DNA from: Enoplosus armatus | Taxonomy: Eukaryota > Chordata > Actinopteri > Centrarchiformes > Enoplosidae | DNA length: 64,000 nucleotides | Direction of reading: 5' to 3' | Assembly (NCBI RefSeq): GCF_043641665.1 | Contig: NC_092196.1 | Coordinates: forward strand, 12,847,192-12,911,191 | Position numbers and translations under genes: made by a program | Notes under the pieces: generated by a model | The model's input: the letters and a program-made list of their open reading frames with translations, nothing else | The model's database searches: none | What the model was told of the DNA's origin: nothing | Shown: positions 25,308-44,783 of the stretch, in pieces | Layout of the letters: each line of letters begins with the position of its first letter | How positions within the stretch are numbered: the stretch's first letter is position 1

Positions 25308-28300
25308 GATGGTAAAGGGCACATAGTGACCATCCCACAGCAGTTTGTTTGTTTTGGAAGTCGACACATGTCTACGGGAATGAACACACACGTCTCAGCT
25401 CAGCCAAACTGATGGTGCTGGATCCAGAATTAGGACTTAGCAGTCAACAGATGTTAACTGTATAAATGGAAACGGGTTCTATCCTTGGAAACACTGCATG
25501 GTTGTTTGTTTGTTTACCATATAAGTATATGACTCAGAGCAGAGAGGGAGATGTTGTTCACCCCCACACACACTGCAAAGAGACCATAATGTGGGCCTTT
25601 GTTCTGCACCCACATGAAGAGATCAAAAATGGGTCAAGAAGGCATTCCAAACACTAAACAAAGGAATTTTCCTCCTACGAGACATGGGCGTCGACAGCCT
25701 CCGCATGAAAGCCCCAAGGCGACTTTAACTTTTTTTTTTTTGCCAGAAGCCTCTGCAGAATTTGACTGGGACAAACCTGAACCTTTAAGACAATAGATAT
25801 CTGTTCAAAAGTGACTGAGTGATTTCATGGTAATTCTCCATAAATTTTTTTTAAAAAAGCAAGGAAGATAAAAATGACGGCAGGGTCATATGAGTGCAAG
25901 CCAATAAACACTTGAAAACTAAAAATGTGAGGAAGTTTGCAAGAGAGGGTTCAGACCAGATGGTAGACAATTCAAAAGCATCTGCATCCGTTCGGCCTGT
26001 TGGCTGCAGTGACTTCGCTCTGAATGCACATGCAAAACCTAACCAGCTTGTCATTATTTACGCAAAGAAGTCCTATTCAAAGAGACGAAGTGTTTGCATA
26101 TGTTCTACTGGAAGGAACTGTCACTCAAATTGCAGCCATCACAGGACATGGCACAGGACCTTACTGTAATAGAGCAGAATAGGAGGAAACAGTGCCATGG
26201 CACACACCCTGTTGGGCCTTACTGGAAGCACGATGCCATTCATTGGGTTTCCTTACCTGACACACGTGTGTCACCTCTTGCCAAACAGGCGTACTTTAGC
26301 GGCAGACAGAGAAAGACAGGCAATAGATTGTAATTGACACCATAACAACACTGTACAGTGTACTGGCATAGAGCAGAAAATAACTTGGCCTCACTTCAAC
26401 ACATCTCAAGAGTTTAATTACAAATTCCTAAGTAACATAACCATGCCTTCAGTGTGACTGCTTACATTCAGCATGCTATGTATGAGTTTTTGTTTTTTGG
26501 ATATGTGAAAATAAGGTAGAGAAGCTTCAGAGGCTGAATACACCTTACTGTAAATGCAGTTTAAGCTGTGTTGCTGTAGTTCTACTCTAATCAAACAGTG
26601 GAAACAACATGAACTCTATCACTACAAAGCCAAAAGTTGCATCCATCGTGTGACGAAGGTGTGTGTTTGTGTGAACTAAGACATAATTTTGGTGGCCAGT
26701 CTGCCCATGATGACATGTGAAGAGAATGGGCGAATGCTGACACCTAGTGGATTATTTGATACCACCTGATCACAGTGAGTCCAGAGGAGGTGTTGGGTGT
26801 GTCCATCTGGACGATTAATTACTTGCCCAAAGGCTCGCTTCATGCATAATGAGTGTGTGATAAAGCTTGGGTAAGCTCCTGTTTATCACAAAGGAGCCAT
26901 TAGGGAAAATTTACCACTGTATTAATTGTTCATTTGTTTATTTATGGGCTGTTGCTACATTTTCAGACGTTGTATTACCATACCTGGTATAGTTCTGTTT
27001 ATTTCTTAGCAAAAATGTTTCTGCTCTGTACATTTATACACAATGTTGAAGTATTTTCATTCCATTTCCCTTTTAAGCCAGACCTAGCAGCTTGACTAAG
27101 GCAACATTGGTCTTTTGGTCCACCACTTTGGTCCTGAGTGAAATATCTCAACTATTCGATGGTTTGTCATGAAATTTAATAGACATGCATGGTCCCTAGA
27201 GGATGAATCCTAATGACTTGGTGTTCTTTATTTCTCCCACACCATCGGCAGGTCAAATTGGGAGATGAGAGGATGGGTATGGACTTGTTCATTTTAAAGT
27301 CGCTTTAATTCATATTTTTATATAAGCAATAGGCAGCTTTACGGTTTTGATTCAGTCTCACTGCACACTGATCAGTGTTGTTTCAGACAGGCAACAGTTT
27401 TTTTGCTCTGTATACTTCCTTTTGTTTTTGCTATGGACCCCAGAAACAAGAGCTGCTGCGCTTGGAACAGTTACTGATAAATAATAGAAAATGGTGTACG
27501 AAGATTCAGGTGCGACCTTTAAAGGTGCCATATTGTAGAAAGTGAGATTTCCATCTCTTCAATAAGTATAAAGCAGGTCTAGGTGCTATATAAATTCTGT
27601 GAAAGTATCAAAACACTCCACGGAGAAATGCACACAATTTAGCTTTTGGTTGTCTTTCATAGCCTCCCTTGCAACACACAGTAGCTTCATTGCAGCATTG
27701 ACTGCAGGTATTGCTGTTTATTTTGGGGGCTTCTGAGAATGTTTCCACGTGGGCCCAGAAGAGCCTCTGGCCCTCAGATTTAGAGAAAAACACAATATTT
27801 GGCAGGTTTATATACGCTTAGACAGAGAATGTCATAAGGTTTCAGGTGGTGTCCTGAATCAAATTAGAGGCCAAATTGGAGGCCATGTGTATCATGGGTT
27901 ATTGGGTTACCATGTCTCTGGACCAATGGCATGACGCCATTACAGCTGCTGCAGCCACCCCACATGATATTTCCAGGCAGCAGGGAACATGAAGCCGGTT
28001 TCTCACTGACAATTTACCTCATGCCCTCTTTGCATTATTTGTTGGCTTCATTTAATCTTATTAGCCTTACATTGACTGTGGTTGCTGGCAATTCGGTAGC
28101 GCTATGAGGGAAGCTGCACTGTGGAGATAAGAATACATTTGCCTTCGACAGGAACAGTTTGTCATTGTCCACTGAAATAAACCGCCGTAAGACACAGAGT
28201 GTGGAGGAGAGAGGGTGACTAAGGTGGAGGGAAAGTAAAGCCATTTGTGAGGTGCATTCACTGTCCTCTCTCCATTTTCTTTTCTCACGGGTGGTGGCAG

Positions 28301-31300
28301 ACAATGCTGCGCAGCCTTCATCAACAGGAAGCAGGACTTTTCCATTCAGAGAGGGGAATATGTGATCCATCCTACAATTCATTATATTCTTTCTCTCCAC
28401 TTCTGTTTCGATCTGCCTGTCTGCAATTTCTTACAAGGCTTTCCATTTCTCTTCCTTCTCAGCCGAAAGAATCGAGATATTTATACTAAATGTATTGTTA
28501 TACTTCTTTTGTCAACTGTTTTTACAGCCTTCCAATCAAATTCACATGGCCCCAATCAGCAAATTGTCCGGATGCCAGTCATTCGGGTCTCTGAATGATG
28601 AACATTACAACGATGCAGCATCTAAACCTGAACCTTTCAAATCTGTTAGAGCATCTTTTATCAGCGACCAAGTCTTTTCAATGCATTTAAACAGAACTTA
28701 CAATATTTTATTCTGTATAAGGTTTTGCCACAAAATGTGTATGTGCGCCATACAAACAGGCATTCATAGGTACACTTTGCAGATTTATCAAATAGGTATA
28801 TAAGCTTCGCTAACACTGGTTATGATTAGTTTAACAGTGGCTTCAGGCAAAAGGCCTGGCACAATATTATGATTAAACATTCGTCAAAACACTGTTTCTG
28901 TTCATTTGTGGTACAAAATGTGGTTGAAAAAAGCATCATGATGATATGAAATAAACATATTAAAAGCAGGGACATGTAGTAGCAGATAAGTGTGTGCTGC
29001 ACTATAATAAGTTGTGTGGCGGCTGTGAGGCAAGCAATAAGATGACTCAAAACTTTCTGAACATAAAGGGATAAAAATATATATTAAGCTCTTCATTCTA
29101 TTCCACTGAGTGATTTTAATTCACTGTCTGACATTATTACATTTTTATTGCTTGAGGATTTTACTGTCTTTTCGTTCAAGGCTCAAGTCCTCATATTTAA
29201 GAGTCACGTGTAAGTCGCTCTTCTCAGCATATCCACTCTGCATGTGTATTTGTGTTGTGTAATTTACCCTTTTATCCTTGCGTGAGCTATTCCTCTCATT
29301 TCATCACTTACCTGAATAGCCTATATTTTCATTGCAGGAAACAAATGAAACCGAGATCCATGGCATCTTCAGTTTCTAGAATGATCCCATTACTATTGGT
29401 GCTCACTGAGCAAGGCACAGGTCTAATTAACTTCTCAAGTGGTTCCCTGGTAAGAGAGAACACATCTTAATCACGTTCCTCCGGGGATTGTGTCCCTCCT
29501 CGGTTTATGAGACCACTCAATCCTGAGACATCAGCTCCACATGACCCTTGATTGCGGAGCTAGAGTGAAGAAATGTGTTGCGGTGAAGTCACCAAATAGG
29601 TCAAAGATTTAAGGAGCTTCTGCAACAGGGAAGAAAGATTGAATCAGAATGCGGAGATGAACGTGTTGGAGAATGAATCACTGGGTCCCTTGTAACCCTG
29701 CTGCGCTGGAAGGAGAGGAGTTGGAAATTTGAGAAAAATGAGCAGTTACACAACAAACATTTGAGGCATACACTGGATTCCTTAATGGGTGTGCTTTAAG
29801 ATCTAAAGGCTGTATGGTAGCTCTCCTTCAGGGGTCAGTTCTTTTCTACCAAAGCATATTCCTCAGTGTGCTGCATCTGTTAAGAGACTTTCATGCAATA
29901 ATTGCAGGCTCTTTATATATATATATCTATATATATCAAAGAACAGCCTTGGATCAGGATTACACATACAAAACAATATTATTCCGTGCACTCTCAGCGG
30001 ATCCTGAATGTCATCAATTGCAGCAGCTCAATATCTGTTTATGTGAAATGAAAAAAAACATAATCATAGCAGCGTAATGAGCTGGCTTCTCAGCTACAAT
30101 AGCAGTTCTTAATAATGTGTTGTCAGGAAGTGTCAATGTGACTTCAACACCCTAAACAATAGCTGTTAAAGTCAAATCTTCTGGTAAAAGCCTTGTAGTG
30201 CCCTAACTTGAACATAACTGAATAACTGAACTGAATCTTTTTCATTGTTCTGTTCTTCAATGTGCTTTCATTCAGGGACAGTCCATCAATACTGCAACAT
30301 GGCAACAAGGACGAAATCCCTCTCAGCAATGTGAAACTCAGCGAGAAAGATTGTTGCCCTAGAGGCAACGATATATTAACTTTTCTGAAACATTTCAGTG
30401 AGTGGCTTATTCATTATGATGATAAACCTACTGAAAGAAAGCTGATACCTGATGGCAATGACTAGAGGTGCAACACCTTTGTTTCATACAGTGAATCAAT
30501 AGATGAAGCTGTTTAGATTGATCACTTTAGAAAAACACATTTTCTGACCTTTCCCAAAGGCAATGTCATTCTCTGTAACATAATTGTTGTAGTGTTGTAT
30601 GGCCATATTATAGACATATGCACACATTAGGGTCCAGTTAACTCTATGTAATATATTATGTTAACCCCCCTGATGGTAACAAATGTCTACTGGAGAAATA
30701 TCTACAGTACATTGCCCAAAGAGTTGAGCCAAGCACAAGCAACGCCACCCAAAAATGATTCAAAATGTGTTTGAGTCACACAGAGAAGCTAAAAGCCTAA
30801 TTAAGCTTGGTATCATGGGAAGGTCAAAAGGCTGTTTTGATGGGAAATGTCTAAAATGTATGACAAAGACAAGTTTCACGAAGGCAACTCACAAAACAAG
30901 AGGACTGATTTATGAATGTGTTCAGTGATTACATGTTTTGGAGTTTGAGCGAGGAAAGGTAGTTTGTTGTGTTTAATCAATAAATTCAATAAATGAGAGC
31001 CTAGAGGTTGTCCAAGTCAAAATTATTGCACTCTGTCAAGGACAAGGGCACAAACCAAAGAGTAATGGCTTCGCACCAACTTTGGTGTTCTTCTGCCAGA
31101 GCGGATTGAATTATTATGTTCCATAAAAGTTTAATGGGATTTCAGCAGGCCTAATATATAAAAGGACGGCTGCAAGACTGAGTCACTGTGCTTTGGTCCT
31201 TCCTTTATGGCTCTCTGCTCTCTGTAGCATCTGAGACAGGATTACTGGGCAGGAAGCCGCCAAACAAACAGCTGAGTGGACACAATGTTTCATGGTTTGG

Positions 31301-31659
31301 ATTTTGATTCAGTGGCTCGGGGACATTAAATCAAGTGGCAAATCACCTTTAGGCAAACATAAGCACACCATTTAATGCTGTAGAGTCTATCTCTGCCATG
31401 GGCACCCTTAGCAAAGACTTTTGCACTGCTTTTCCCCAATTACAATGCTGAGCAGTGTAATTTAGAAGTGTGTTTAGTGCAGGTCCACGTCTCAGGGTCG
31501 AAAATTCCACTTACAACACTATTAGCTAACTATTAGCTTTTGATCCTACAAAGATGTCTACTGAATTGAAATATCATGCACTACAGTCATGAGGCACAAT
31601 GCAAGACAGTTGAATTGGTAGTTGCAAAATTCCTGTAAACGTCTCAGGAACACACGTCG
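25308..31659. other. gene-free interval
   Basis: Contains one dispersed-repeat copy (27100-27263) and a broken TATATA tract near 29914-29937. The stretches at about 26770-26930 and 30980-31180 look like possible conserved non-coding elements. They mix AT-rich homeodomain-like cores such as GATTAATTA and CATGCATAAT with GC-containing words and lack repeat features. No exon was recognised. Confidence 0.45.
27100..27263 (+). repeat. dispersed fish repeat (family B, copy 1)
   Basis: Carries the block TGAGTGAAATATCTCAAC, then TTTGTCATGAAATTTAATAG, then GAGGATGAATCCTAATGACT, then the GGCAGGTCAAA end. The same blocks in the same order occur at 62810-63045 and in reverse at 36410-36720. There is no coding capacity and no clear inverted termini. 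The family is common in percomorph genomes, but its class is not evident here. Confidence 0.65.
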
Positions 31660-31847
31660 TATACTGCAGATACTGTTTTAGTGCGCATGCGCCGACGTGC
31701 ATGCAGCCGGTTACAGTCGCTTTATTTTGTACATACCTTTAGTTCTAAATGATGCTATTTTTCTACTCTGGAATGGGAGCACCGGTACTGTACAATTTCC
31801 CCCCGGGGATCAATAAAGTATTTCTGATTCTGATTCTGATTCTGATC
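31660..31847 (+). mobile_element. 3' end of a LINE-type retrotransposon
   Basis: Ends CAATTTCCCCCCGGGGATCAATAAAG and then a short tandem tail of TTCTGA units (31821-31847). A terminal GGGATCAATAAA followed by a simple tandem tail is the usual 3' end of fish L2/CR1-like non-LTR elements. Only the last part is present and it has no coding sequence, as expected for 5' truncation at insertion. The left edge is approximate. Confidence 0.6.
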
Positions 31848-34139
31848 ATCAGCTGTGATTAAGTGTGAAAACTTAAAAAGGACATAGGCCCATCAGTGCA
31901 AGTGTCTTCTCCAAATGTGATTCAGAATTGCTCAGTGGAGAAATAAGTCCCTGTTGTACCTGAACACTTAAACTTTAACTCTGCATTTCTGCTCTTATAT
32001 TCTCACAGACTGTATGGGGAGGCTAAAAACAAATTCTTTGTGCTGGGTTACAAAAAATGATCTGTGTGCAAATTAATAACGACCAGTGGAAAAAACCGGA
32101 ACATCAGGGATGTTAATGGATGCCAGAGGCAGCTAGTGTTGGAGAATGACCAATATTTAATGAGCACCCTGTGGAGTTTTCTGGGTAAACAATTCTGTTT
32201 TTGTACATTTCATATTACTCACTATTTTAAACATGTCTCCCTTTAAATGCACATCCAACAAAAAAACATCTGCAAAAACTTTGGATGCTTAGCAACCTTC
32301 ATTGTTTACATCGCCTTGCTTACATTCCTACCTTCTACAGATACATAGATAGTGATGCACTGAAACATTTTTTGTGTTAAAATTCACTGTGGTCACAACA
32401 TCTTCACTGGTTTGAATGTGCAAATATATTTTGAATTATTTTTTATAGACAACAGAGTCTGAACATATTGATCAGACATTTCTGAATTCTTCAGAGGCTG
32501 TCTTTGGCAATTCTTTACACAATTGCTTTTCTGTCTGGTCGGACTCCTGATGTGCTTCTTTTACATTCTGAGGCAGGCAGTCCCAATTTCACCTACGGCA
32601 CGGTGGTTAGGTTTTCTAGTAACTGTAAGACGTCTCAGAATTGTGTTATATGATGAATGAGCATATAATCATGATGTTTTACATGATCTTATTGTCTCAC
32701 AACACAAAAATCTTCAGGACATTTGTGCAATTTGATTACAGAGTGTGTCACTGACATTTGAAAGCATTTGATCAATGTGGCGTTTTTCTGTTGCCTACTT
32801 GCAGTATGTACTCACACTACAGCTGGACTGATGTTTCATTGCTGTCACAGTTAATAAGAAAAGGTTAAGCTGTTCAGATGAGAAAGCATAAGCAAGGCTT
32901 TGCTACGACTGTGAAAAGGCAACAACACAATACATTTTACTGCATTGCAAAGTGCTAAATGTTGTATTTTCACTGTGCTTTCTTTTTTCTACTTCCAGTA
33001 TGCAGAGAGGAGAAGGCTCATTTCTAGAAATGACAAAATATTACAATATCTAGCTGTTAACTACAGCAATGCAGGCAGCAACACATGCACATATTCAGTG
33101 AAAACAGCAGGCAGGATCCCCCAGAGTGCACTTATCTTCAGCCCTGTTTCCATAATGTATTTACTAGTAGGATAGGTACAGAAATAAAGTTTGTAAGCAC
33201 GAGGCACAAACTAATATTTTAGATGTTTCTCTATAAGTCACGATACTCAGACTAACTTCTAGATCCACCAAATGCTAACTGCTTTTCAAAGGCTGTGAAA
33301 TGCACATTTCTTGGGCACATGTATCAGCAATGCAGCAACGGCTCTATTATGTAATACTATAAACTACACCAGTTCTGACTGCGTGCTGTAGAGTCTAGGT
33401 GGCTCCATTGCCTGGTGGTTCTCTGCTGCAGAATCAGCATTTTTTTCAGTTGAATGAAATACCCTGAACCACTGATATGAGCCATATTTAAATAGTATAA
33501 GATATGGGTGAAAAGGAGGCGCAGAAGTCTTCCTCAAGCTGAACAGCCTTAACAGCGTTTATATTGCTGGGCAGTGAATTTGCATTTGGGCCATGGAAGA
33601 AGCTGTTCTCTGCAAATTACATTACATTAATTAAATCTCACAGTAAACCTACTACAAACGCTTGCAGAATTCTAGGCCAATAGTTATACATGTATATGGA
33701 CTGGAATATGGCAACACAAGGCTGAAATTACTGAAAGAAATCGGCTAATCTATGCAGTAATTACACTCTGAAATGTTAGCCTTTTCTTTTCTGTCTGTGT
33801 GGCCACATTTAAATATCATCGTGGACCGGGACAATGGACAGAAAATGATACTGAGAGGATGAAAGGCAGCAGGCGTTACAACAAGCCAGAGAAAACAAAG
33901 AAACAGATGTTCAACAGCGTCACTTATTCAGCATCTATGCGTCTATGGTTGCAGTTATGTAAAGCCAGCTTGCATCTACATTTTGTTGTATTGGCCCTTG
34001 ACCTGCTTGATGGTATTACAGTACTCTTCAAAGATGTTTTCTTTTCAGTACCCAAAATAAAGACATAAACAACAGCAGCAATAAACTAACATCCATCCCG
34101 TGGGCTCTTAGATTAACTTAGGCATCAAAAAACATCAAT
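31848..34139. other. gene-free interval downstream of tmem235
   Basis: This region follows the tmem235 stop on the minus strand and should include its 3' untranslated region. No clear minus-strand AATAAA signal was found close to the stop, so the 3' end is not placed. Open frames here have no supporting evidence. Confidence 0.5.
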
Positions 34140-40130
<5,991 letters not shown>

Positions 40131-40809
40131 ACATCGACCAGAGAGTTGTGACGGTGCTTAAAATGTATTTTTGTGATGTAAAATAGCTCACATCCGGCCA
40201 CAGTTTAGCTATAGTTACTTGACTATTACTTAAACTCAATTATAGCCTATTGTCAACAGCAACAGTGGCTGCTACTGTGAGCAGTAGCTGCAGAGGCTGC
40301 TACTGTAGATACCCCATCCTTTTGTCACTACCCATACAGTAGGAAATGAAAAGGCAGCCTACGATGAGGTAAAATACCCAGACTCAACAAATAAAACTCA
40401 ACATTTAAGGCTAAGCACATTTCCTCATGTACCTTCACTCAGTCACAAAAACAGAATAGCAAAGTAAACGTTAGATATGAGTAGGGCTGTTGTTAAATGA
40501 GGAACAATCACGGAAAGCTGTGGAGAGACGCAGCGATGGGGCCACCTGTTGGAGCAGACTTTAGTATCAGTCTCGGAGGTAGGTGTTTGACAACTGAGCT
40601 GTGATTCAGCTTTTCTGTCACTGACTCATGAGAAAAGAAAAGATAGATGTCAAAATGCAAAGAAATCTCTGCAAATAGCAAAACTGTACAACTATACATA
40701 CATTAACACAGCATGAGCTTTTGCCCCTTTCAAGCCGATGTGTAGTCACGTTAGAGGCTGGAGGCTGTGTGGAGAGGCCTGACGTTATCAGCCTTGCACA
40801 TTTGGACGC

Positions 40810-41000
40810 TACATTTCAACCCCATTCTTCCGAGTGAAACTGCCCAAGCACTGTCAAGTGCCAGGGGGACCGCGAGTGAAAAGCAATTTTCAAGTCCTGC
40901 CACAAATTCTCAATTGGACGGAGGTCTTGACTCTGACTTGGCCTCTCCAGGATATGTTGGAGCCATTGCTGTGTAGCTTTATGCAGTGTGTTGGGTGGGT
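40810..41000 (-). pseudogene. decayed Tc1-like transposase fragment
   Basis: The minus-strand frame contains HKATQQWLQ, RPSQSQDLRPIENLWQDLK and ending SEEWG before a stop. These match the end of a Tc1 catalytic domain (WPSQSPDLNPIE.LW..LK, then EEW). The glutamate of the triad remains, but both aspartates and all upstream sequence are gone, so it is inactive. It is clearly older than, and a different copy from, the element at 8760. Confidence 0.75.
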
Positions 41001-41489
41001 GTTGATGTGTTGCTGGAAAATAAATCGACAAAGCTCTCTTGCAGACAGCAGCAGGTTTTTAGTATAGCTGTATTTTCAACGTGTCACTTTGCAGATATGT
41101 ATAAATAGACTTTTGATGGATAAAAATAAAAATAACCCACAACAAGGAGGGGGAGGAGATGTACACATATGTCTTTTTAATGATCAAGGTCAGTGTAATG
41201 TCACGCTCGTGGGCATATTTCTCTTTCATGTAGAGTAAGAGTGAAGCAAACAGCCCTCCGATCAGTACAGTTACTGGCGTGGAAAGTAAAATAACCAAGT
41301 ATACATTTATTTCACTGGTAAGAACATTGGACATTGGGGTAATTTGAATGCAAATTAAGAAAATGTTTCCCCCCACAACTGTAGAGGTGTAGTGGAAATG
41401 ATACAAACTTTCAATTCCTAATTCAAGTGAATTAATTGAGTTGGCTGATTGTTTTGGCACTCGTTAGAACTCATTTCTGCGCATGATAG

Positions 41490-41798
41490 TAGAGCTGCAA
41501 TGATTATTCGATCAAAAGAAAATGAGTTGCCAACTATTTTGATGATCGATAAATCGTTTCAGTAATTTCTCAAGCAAAAATGTAAAAGGTTTGCTGGTTC
41601 CAGCTTCTTAAATGTGAGGATTTGCTGCTTTTCTTTGTTGTTTACGATAGTAAATGAAGAGTTCTTTGGTTTTGGACTGTTGGTTGGACAAAAGAAGCAA
41701 TTTGAAGACGTCACTTTGGGCTCTGGGAAATTGTGATGAGCATTTTTCACAATTTTTCGACATTTTATAGATTAAACGATTCGTTAGTTGCAGCCCTA
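41490..41798 (+). mobile_element. hAT-type non-autonomous element with target duplication
   Basis: Termini are TAGAGCTGCAA and, in reverse complement of the right end, TAGGGCTGCAA. The flanks are CATGATAG (41482-41489) and CATGATAT (41799-41806), an 8-base duplication with one mismatch, as expected for hAT. The inside is non-coding and contains TTGATGATCGATAAATCG and a reversed AAACGATTCGTTAGTTGC near the end, typical of a very common acanthomorph repeat. It is a different family from the CAGTGGTGG elements. Confidence 0.85.
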
Positions 41799-44783
41799 CA
41801 TGATATTACAGTTTTACTGTCACGCAGTTTGAGAGGATGCAGGATTACCCCTGACATATTTGACAATCAGTAACATACAGTGCTTGCTGTGTTTGAGTGT
41901 AGCACTGTGACGCAACTGGAGGAGGATGTAGCAGGCTTCTTGTTAAAATCCACAACCAGTATAAAGCCACTCGCTATCGCATACATACCCATTGGTGTCA
42001 AAAAGTACATCTACACACAATAATTTCACCCAATGTGCCGCACAGACCTCTTACAATCTTAATTTTGTGCACTCTAGACCCTAAACTGTTCACACATGAG
42101 AAAACAATGTCAAAACCTTGATCGCCGTCCTAGAAGTTCTCAATCGATAGACAATAGGACATAACCACACTCTCATACAGGTTACTGTTGTTAGTTAGAA
42201 ATAGGTAAACAAAGGTAGAATTACTTCTGGCACTGCATGTTTTATATGTAATTGTGGCCTAATGTTGTAGATCAGACATTTGTCATGTGTAGAATGGATA
42301 CATGTAGTTTTTATTACCACTGCAAGGCATTAATAAACCAAGGCGTCTACCTGTAGTTTTTAGATTGCTTGTCAGTTCTGTTTCCAAGAATGCATCTGCT
42401 GTGAAACGTATAGGGTCAGAAGGGTACATTGCAATAATTAAACCGTGCATTGAAACAGAATTAATATAATTTCTCAGTTCGGTTCAGAATGCATAGATGT
42501 CTGAGAGACAAGCAGTGTCAACTAATCATATTCATCCATCTATCTATCCCTCCATCCCTCTGTGATGCACAGATTCTGTCTTTGGGAGCATCAATCAGGA
42601 TTATTGAGTGGGCTTTCTTTAATCAGTAATGTTGTCAGTTCTGCTATAGGATGGATTTTTTTTCTATTTAATGAGGAATAATCAAACAGCTTCACAAACG
42701 TAGCAATTTTATTTCCAAACAAATAAACAGAATTGAAAATGTGTTGGCTTGTATCTTCCCTGCCCTTGTAAACCGGTGTTCATTTGCAAATTCTTCTATT
42801 ACAATAACTCAAATGCCGTCTTTGGTGGAAAGCAGCAATGAAATGCCACGATGTGTCAGAGTTGTTGTGGCTCAGTTAATCATTTAATCTTTTGAAGTGC
42901 TCTTGAGTTTTTTCACCTAGAACATTAGTTGATGCAAACACACGCAGGTTTCCATCTTATTTTGCAGGCTTCAGAAATGTGCTTAAAACCTCATCAGCTA
43001 CATTTTCTTTAGAAGCTATTGTTAAAAGCCTTAATGTATAAAGCGTTGCCTTGTTTTCAATGAACAACAATTTTAGGATGGAATATTATAGCTGAAATGC
43101 TTCATGCTTGCTTTAAGCAGTACAACACTACTGCTGGCGTATGGTTATTGTTGGCAAGATTAACAAGAATTGCAGCGTCTGTGGCTTTTGCTTAAAGGTA
43201 ACACACAAGTCAGTTAGCGGCGCACCTGTGCTCTGTCACAACAGGTAGTTTGAACTTTTTGACATCTTGCTTTTTTGCAAAATCCCTCTACAATCCATCT
43301 GCACATAGGTGTCATTTTTATTACAGATGCACATACACTGTCTGGTTGAACTGGACATGTGTTTGAGGTTTGTCTTGCTGGTATTGTTGGCATGTTGTGC
43401 TACAACGGTGGCTTTTTCCCACAGCTAACCTTGGATCAGTGATGCATTGGTGCTCTGTTTTTGCAGATTCATTTGAAGAATGCAGGAGAAATCTACCGAG
43501 CCATATTATATCCAAACTGTGGTAGACAGTGTGAAGATGTGAGAGCAACGTGATGTACCAACAGAGTGTTTCGAAGTAGACAACAGAACCAGCTCTCTCT
43601 CCTGTTCAGTTTCCTCACTTTGCATGGAAAACCAATGCGTCACTCAGGGTTGCCAGGTTTGTCTGTGTCCACCAGTCTCAATGGCCAGATTGTGGTCATT
43701 CATGTCTTTCTCTGTTGCTCAAAGTGCTAAAATAATCTGCCTCAGTATTCGCTGGTCAGTGCTAACTTTATTTTAAGGTTTGTATGAGATGTCCAATGTT
43801 TGATGTGCTTTTCCTTCTCTTTGGCTGTAATTTGGTCGGTCTAGTTTGCGTGAGGTCTGTGCTGAGGCCGTGCACTGTCGGTGAGCAGAGCTTCGTGACC
43901 AGCCGACTGAAAGGACTTGTCTCCATTTTCTTATGTGTGTAGCTTTGTAATGGTGGAAGCTGTGAAGGTTTTATTGCTCTTCTTTGGATCCTAATTAAAA
44001 GTAGAAATTGGTCTATTTCAGTGGTACTGATTGTGTCTTGTCTTGTGTCTTCTGTGGAGTATATTCTTACTTTTACCAATTTCAGTTTGCCAGGCTTCAG
44101 TTGGGTATTAATCCCATTTTAAATAGCCTCGTTTTGCCAGGGTGTCCCCACATATCACTATGATATAGTAAAATTGGTTCAGTTATGAATTTGAATATCT
44201 GTAGCCACATTCAGGTTGGTATATGTAGGTGTTAAGATGTTTTATGGCATAGAAAAGTCTTTCTTTGTTTCTGAAAGCTTTCAAAATGAAATGGCCCAAA
44301 GATGTAATTTGTGTTCCTTATAATGTCTAGTTCTACTATGCATTTGTTCAATCTCAGTGGAGCCCTTTTTGGATTTTAATGACATTTCTGGAAAACCACA
44401 ATCTCATTCCTCTCCAGACTCACTGCCACGGTCCAGTTCTGGCAGACTGTCTGTAAAAATGCAGCTGTTGTTGTGATGCTTCTTTAGATTGCGGCAGCCA
44501 CATTAGAAAATCAGCAAACAGAAGTCATTTAATGAGTATCTAACAGATGGGGAACAGAACACAGGTTATCTGAAGGGTGTACAGGGGGAAGGTGTTCTTT
44601 GCTGTTCGATAATTTGGTGTCAAACCAATCTGACTTTTGCTAATGGCAGGATGTTGAAGAGGATGTTTTGCAGTCGGGTGTTACCTGATACAGAATAACT
44701 TACCTGGGTGCTACTTACACATCCTGTATGCCGCTATAGTTGTCAAATTTATTTCCAGATTTAAGGATTGGTGTGGTAATCCC
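41799..44783. other. gene-free interval
   Basis: A short ATCT/ATCC tract lies at about 42538-42560. No exon, RNA gene or recognisable element was found. The frames present are short. Confidence 0.5.

Noticed and set aside
30262..30465. 67-codon plus-strand frame with fairly protein-like composition
   Set aside because: No recognised homology and no donor or acceptor context that joins it to another exon.
32585..32625. GGCACGGTGGTTAGG, resembling the start of a tRNA-derived SINE
   Set aside because: The match is too short, with no B box or tail following.
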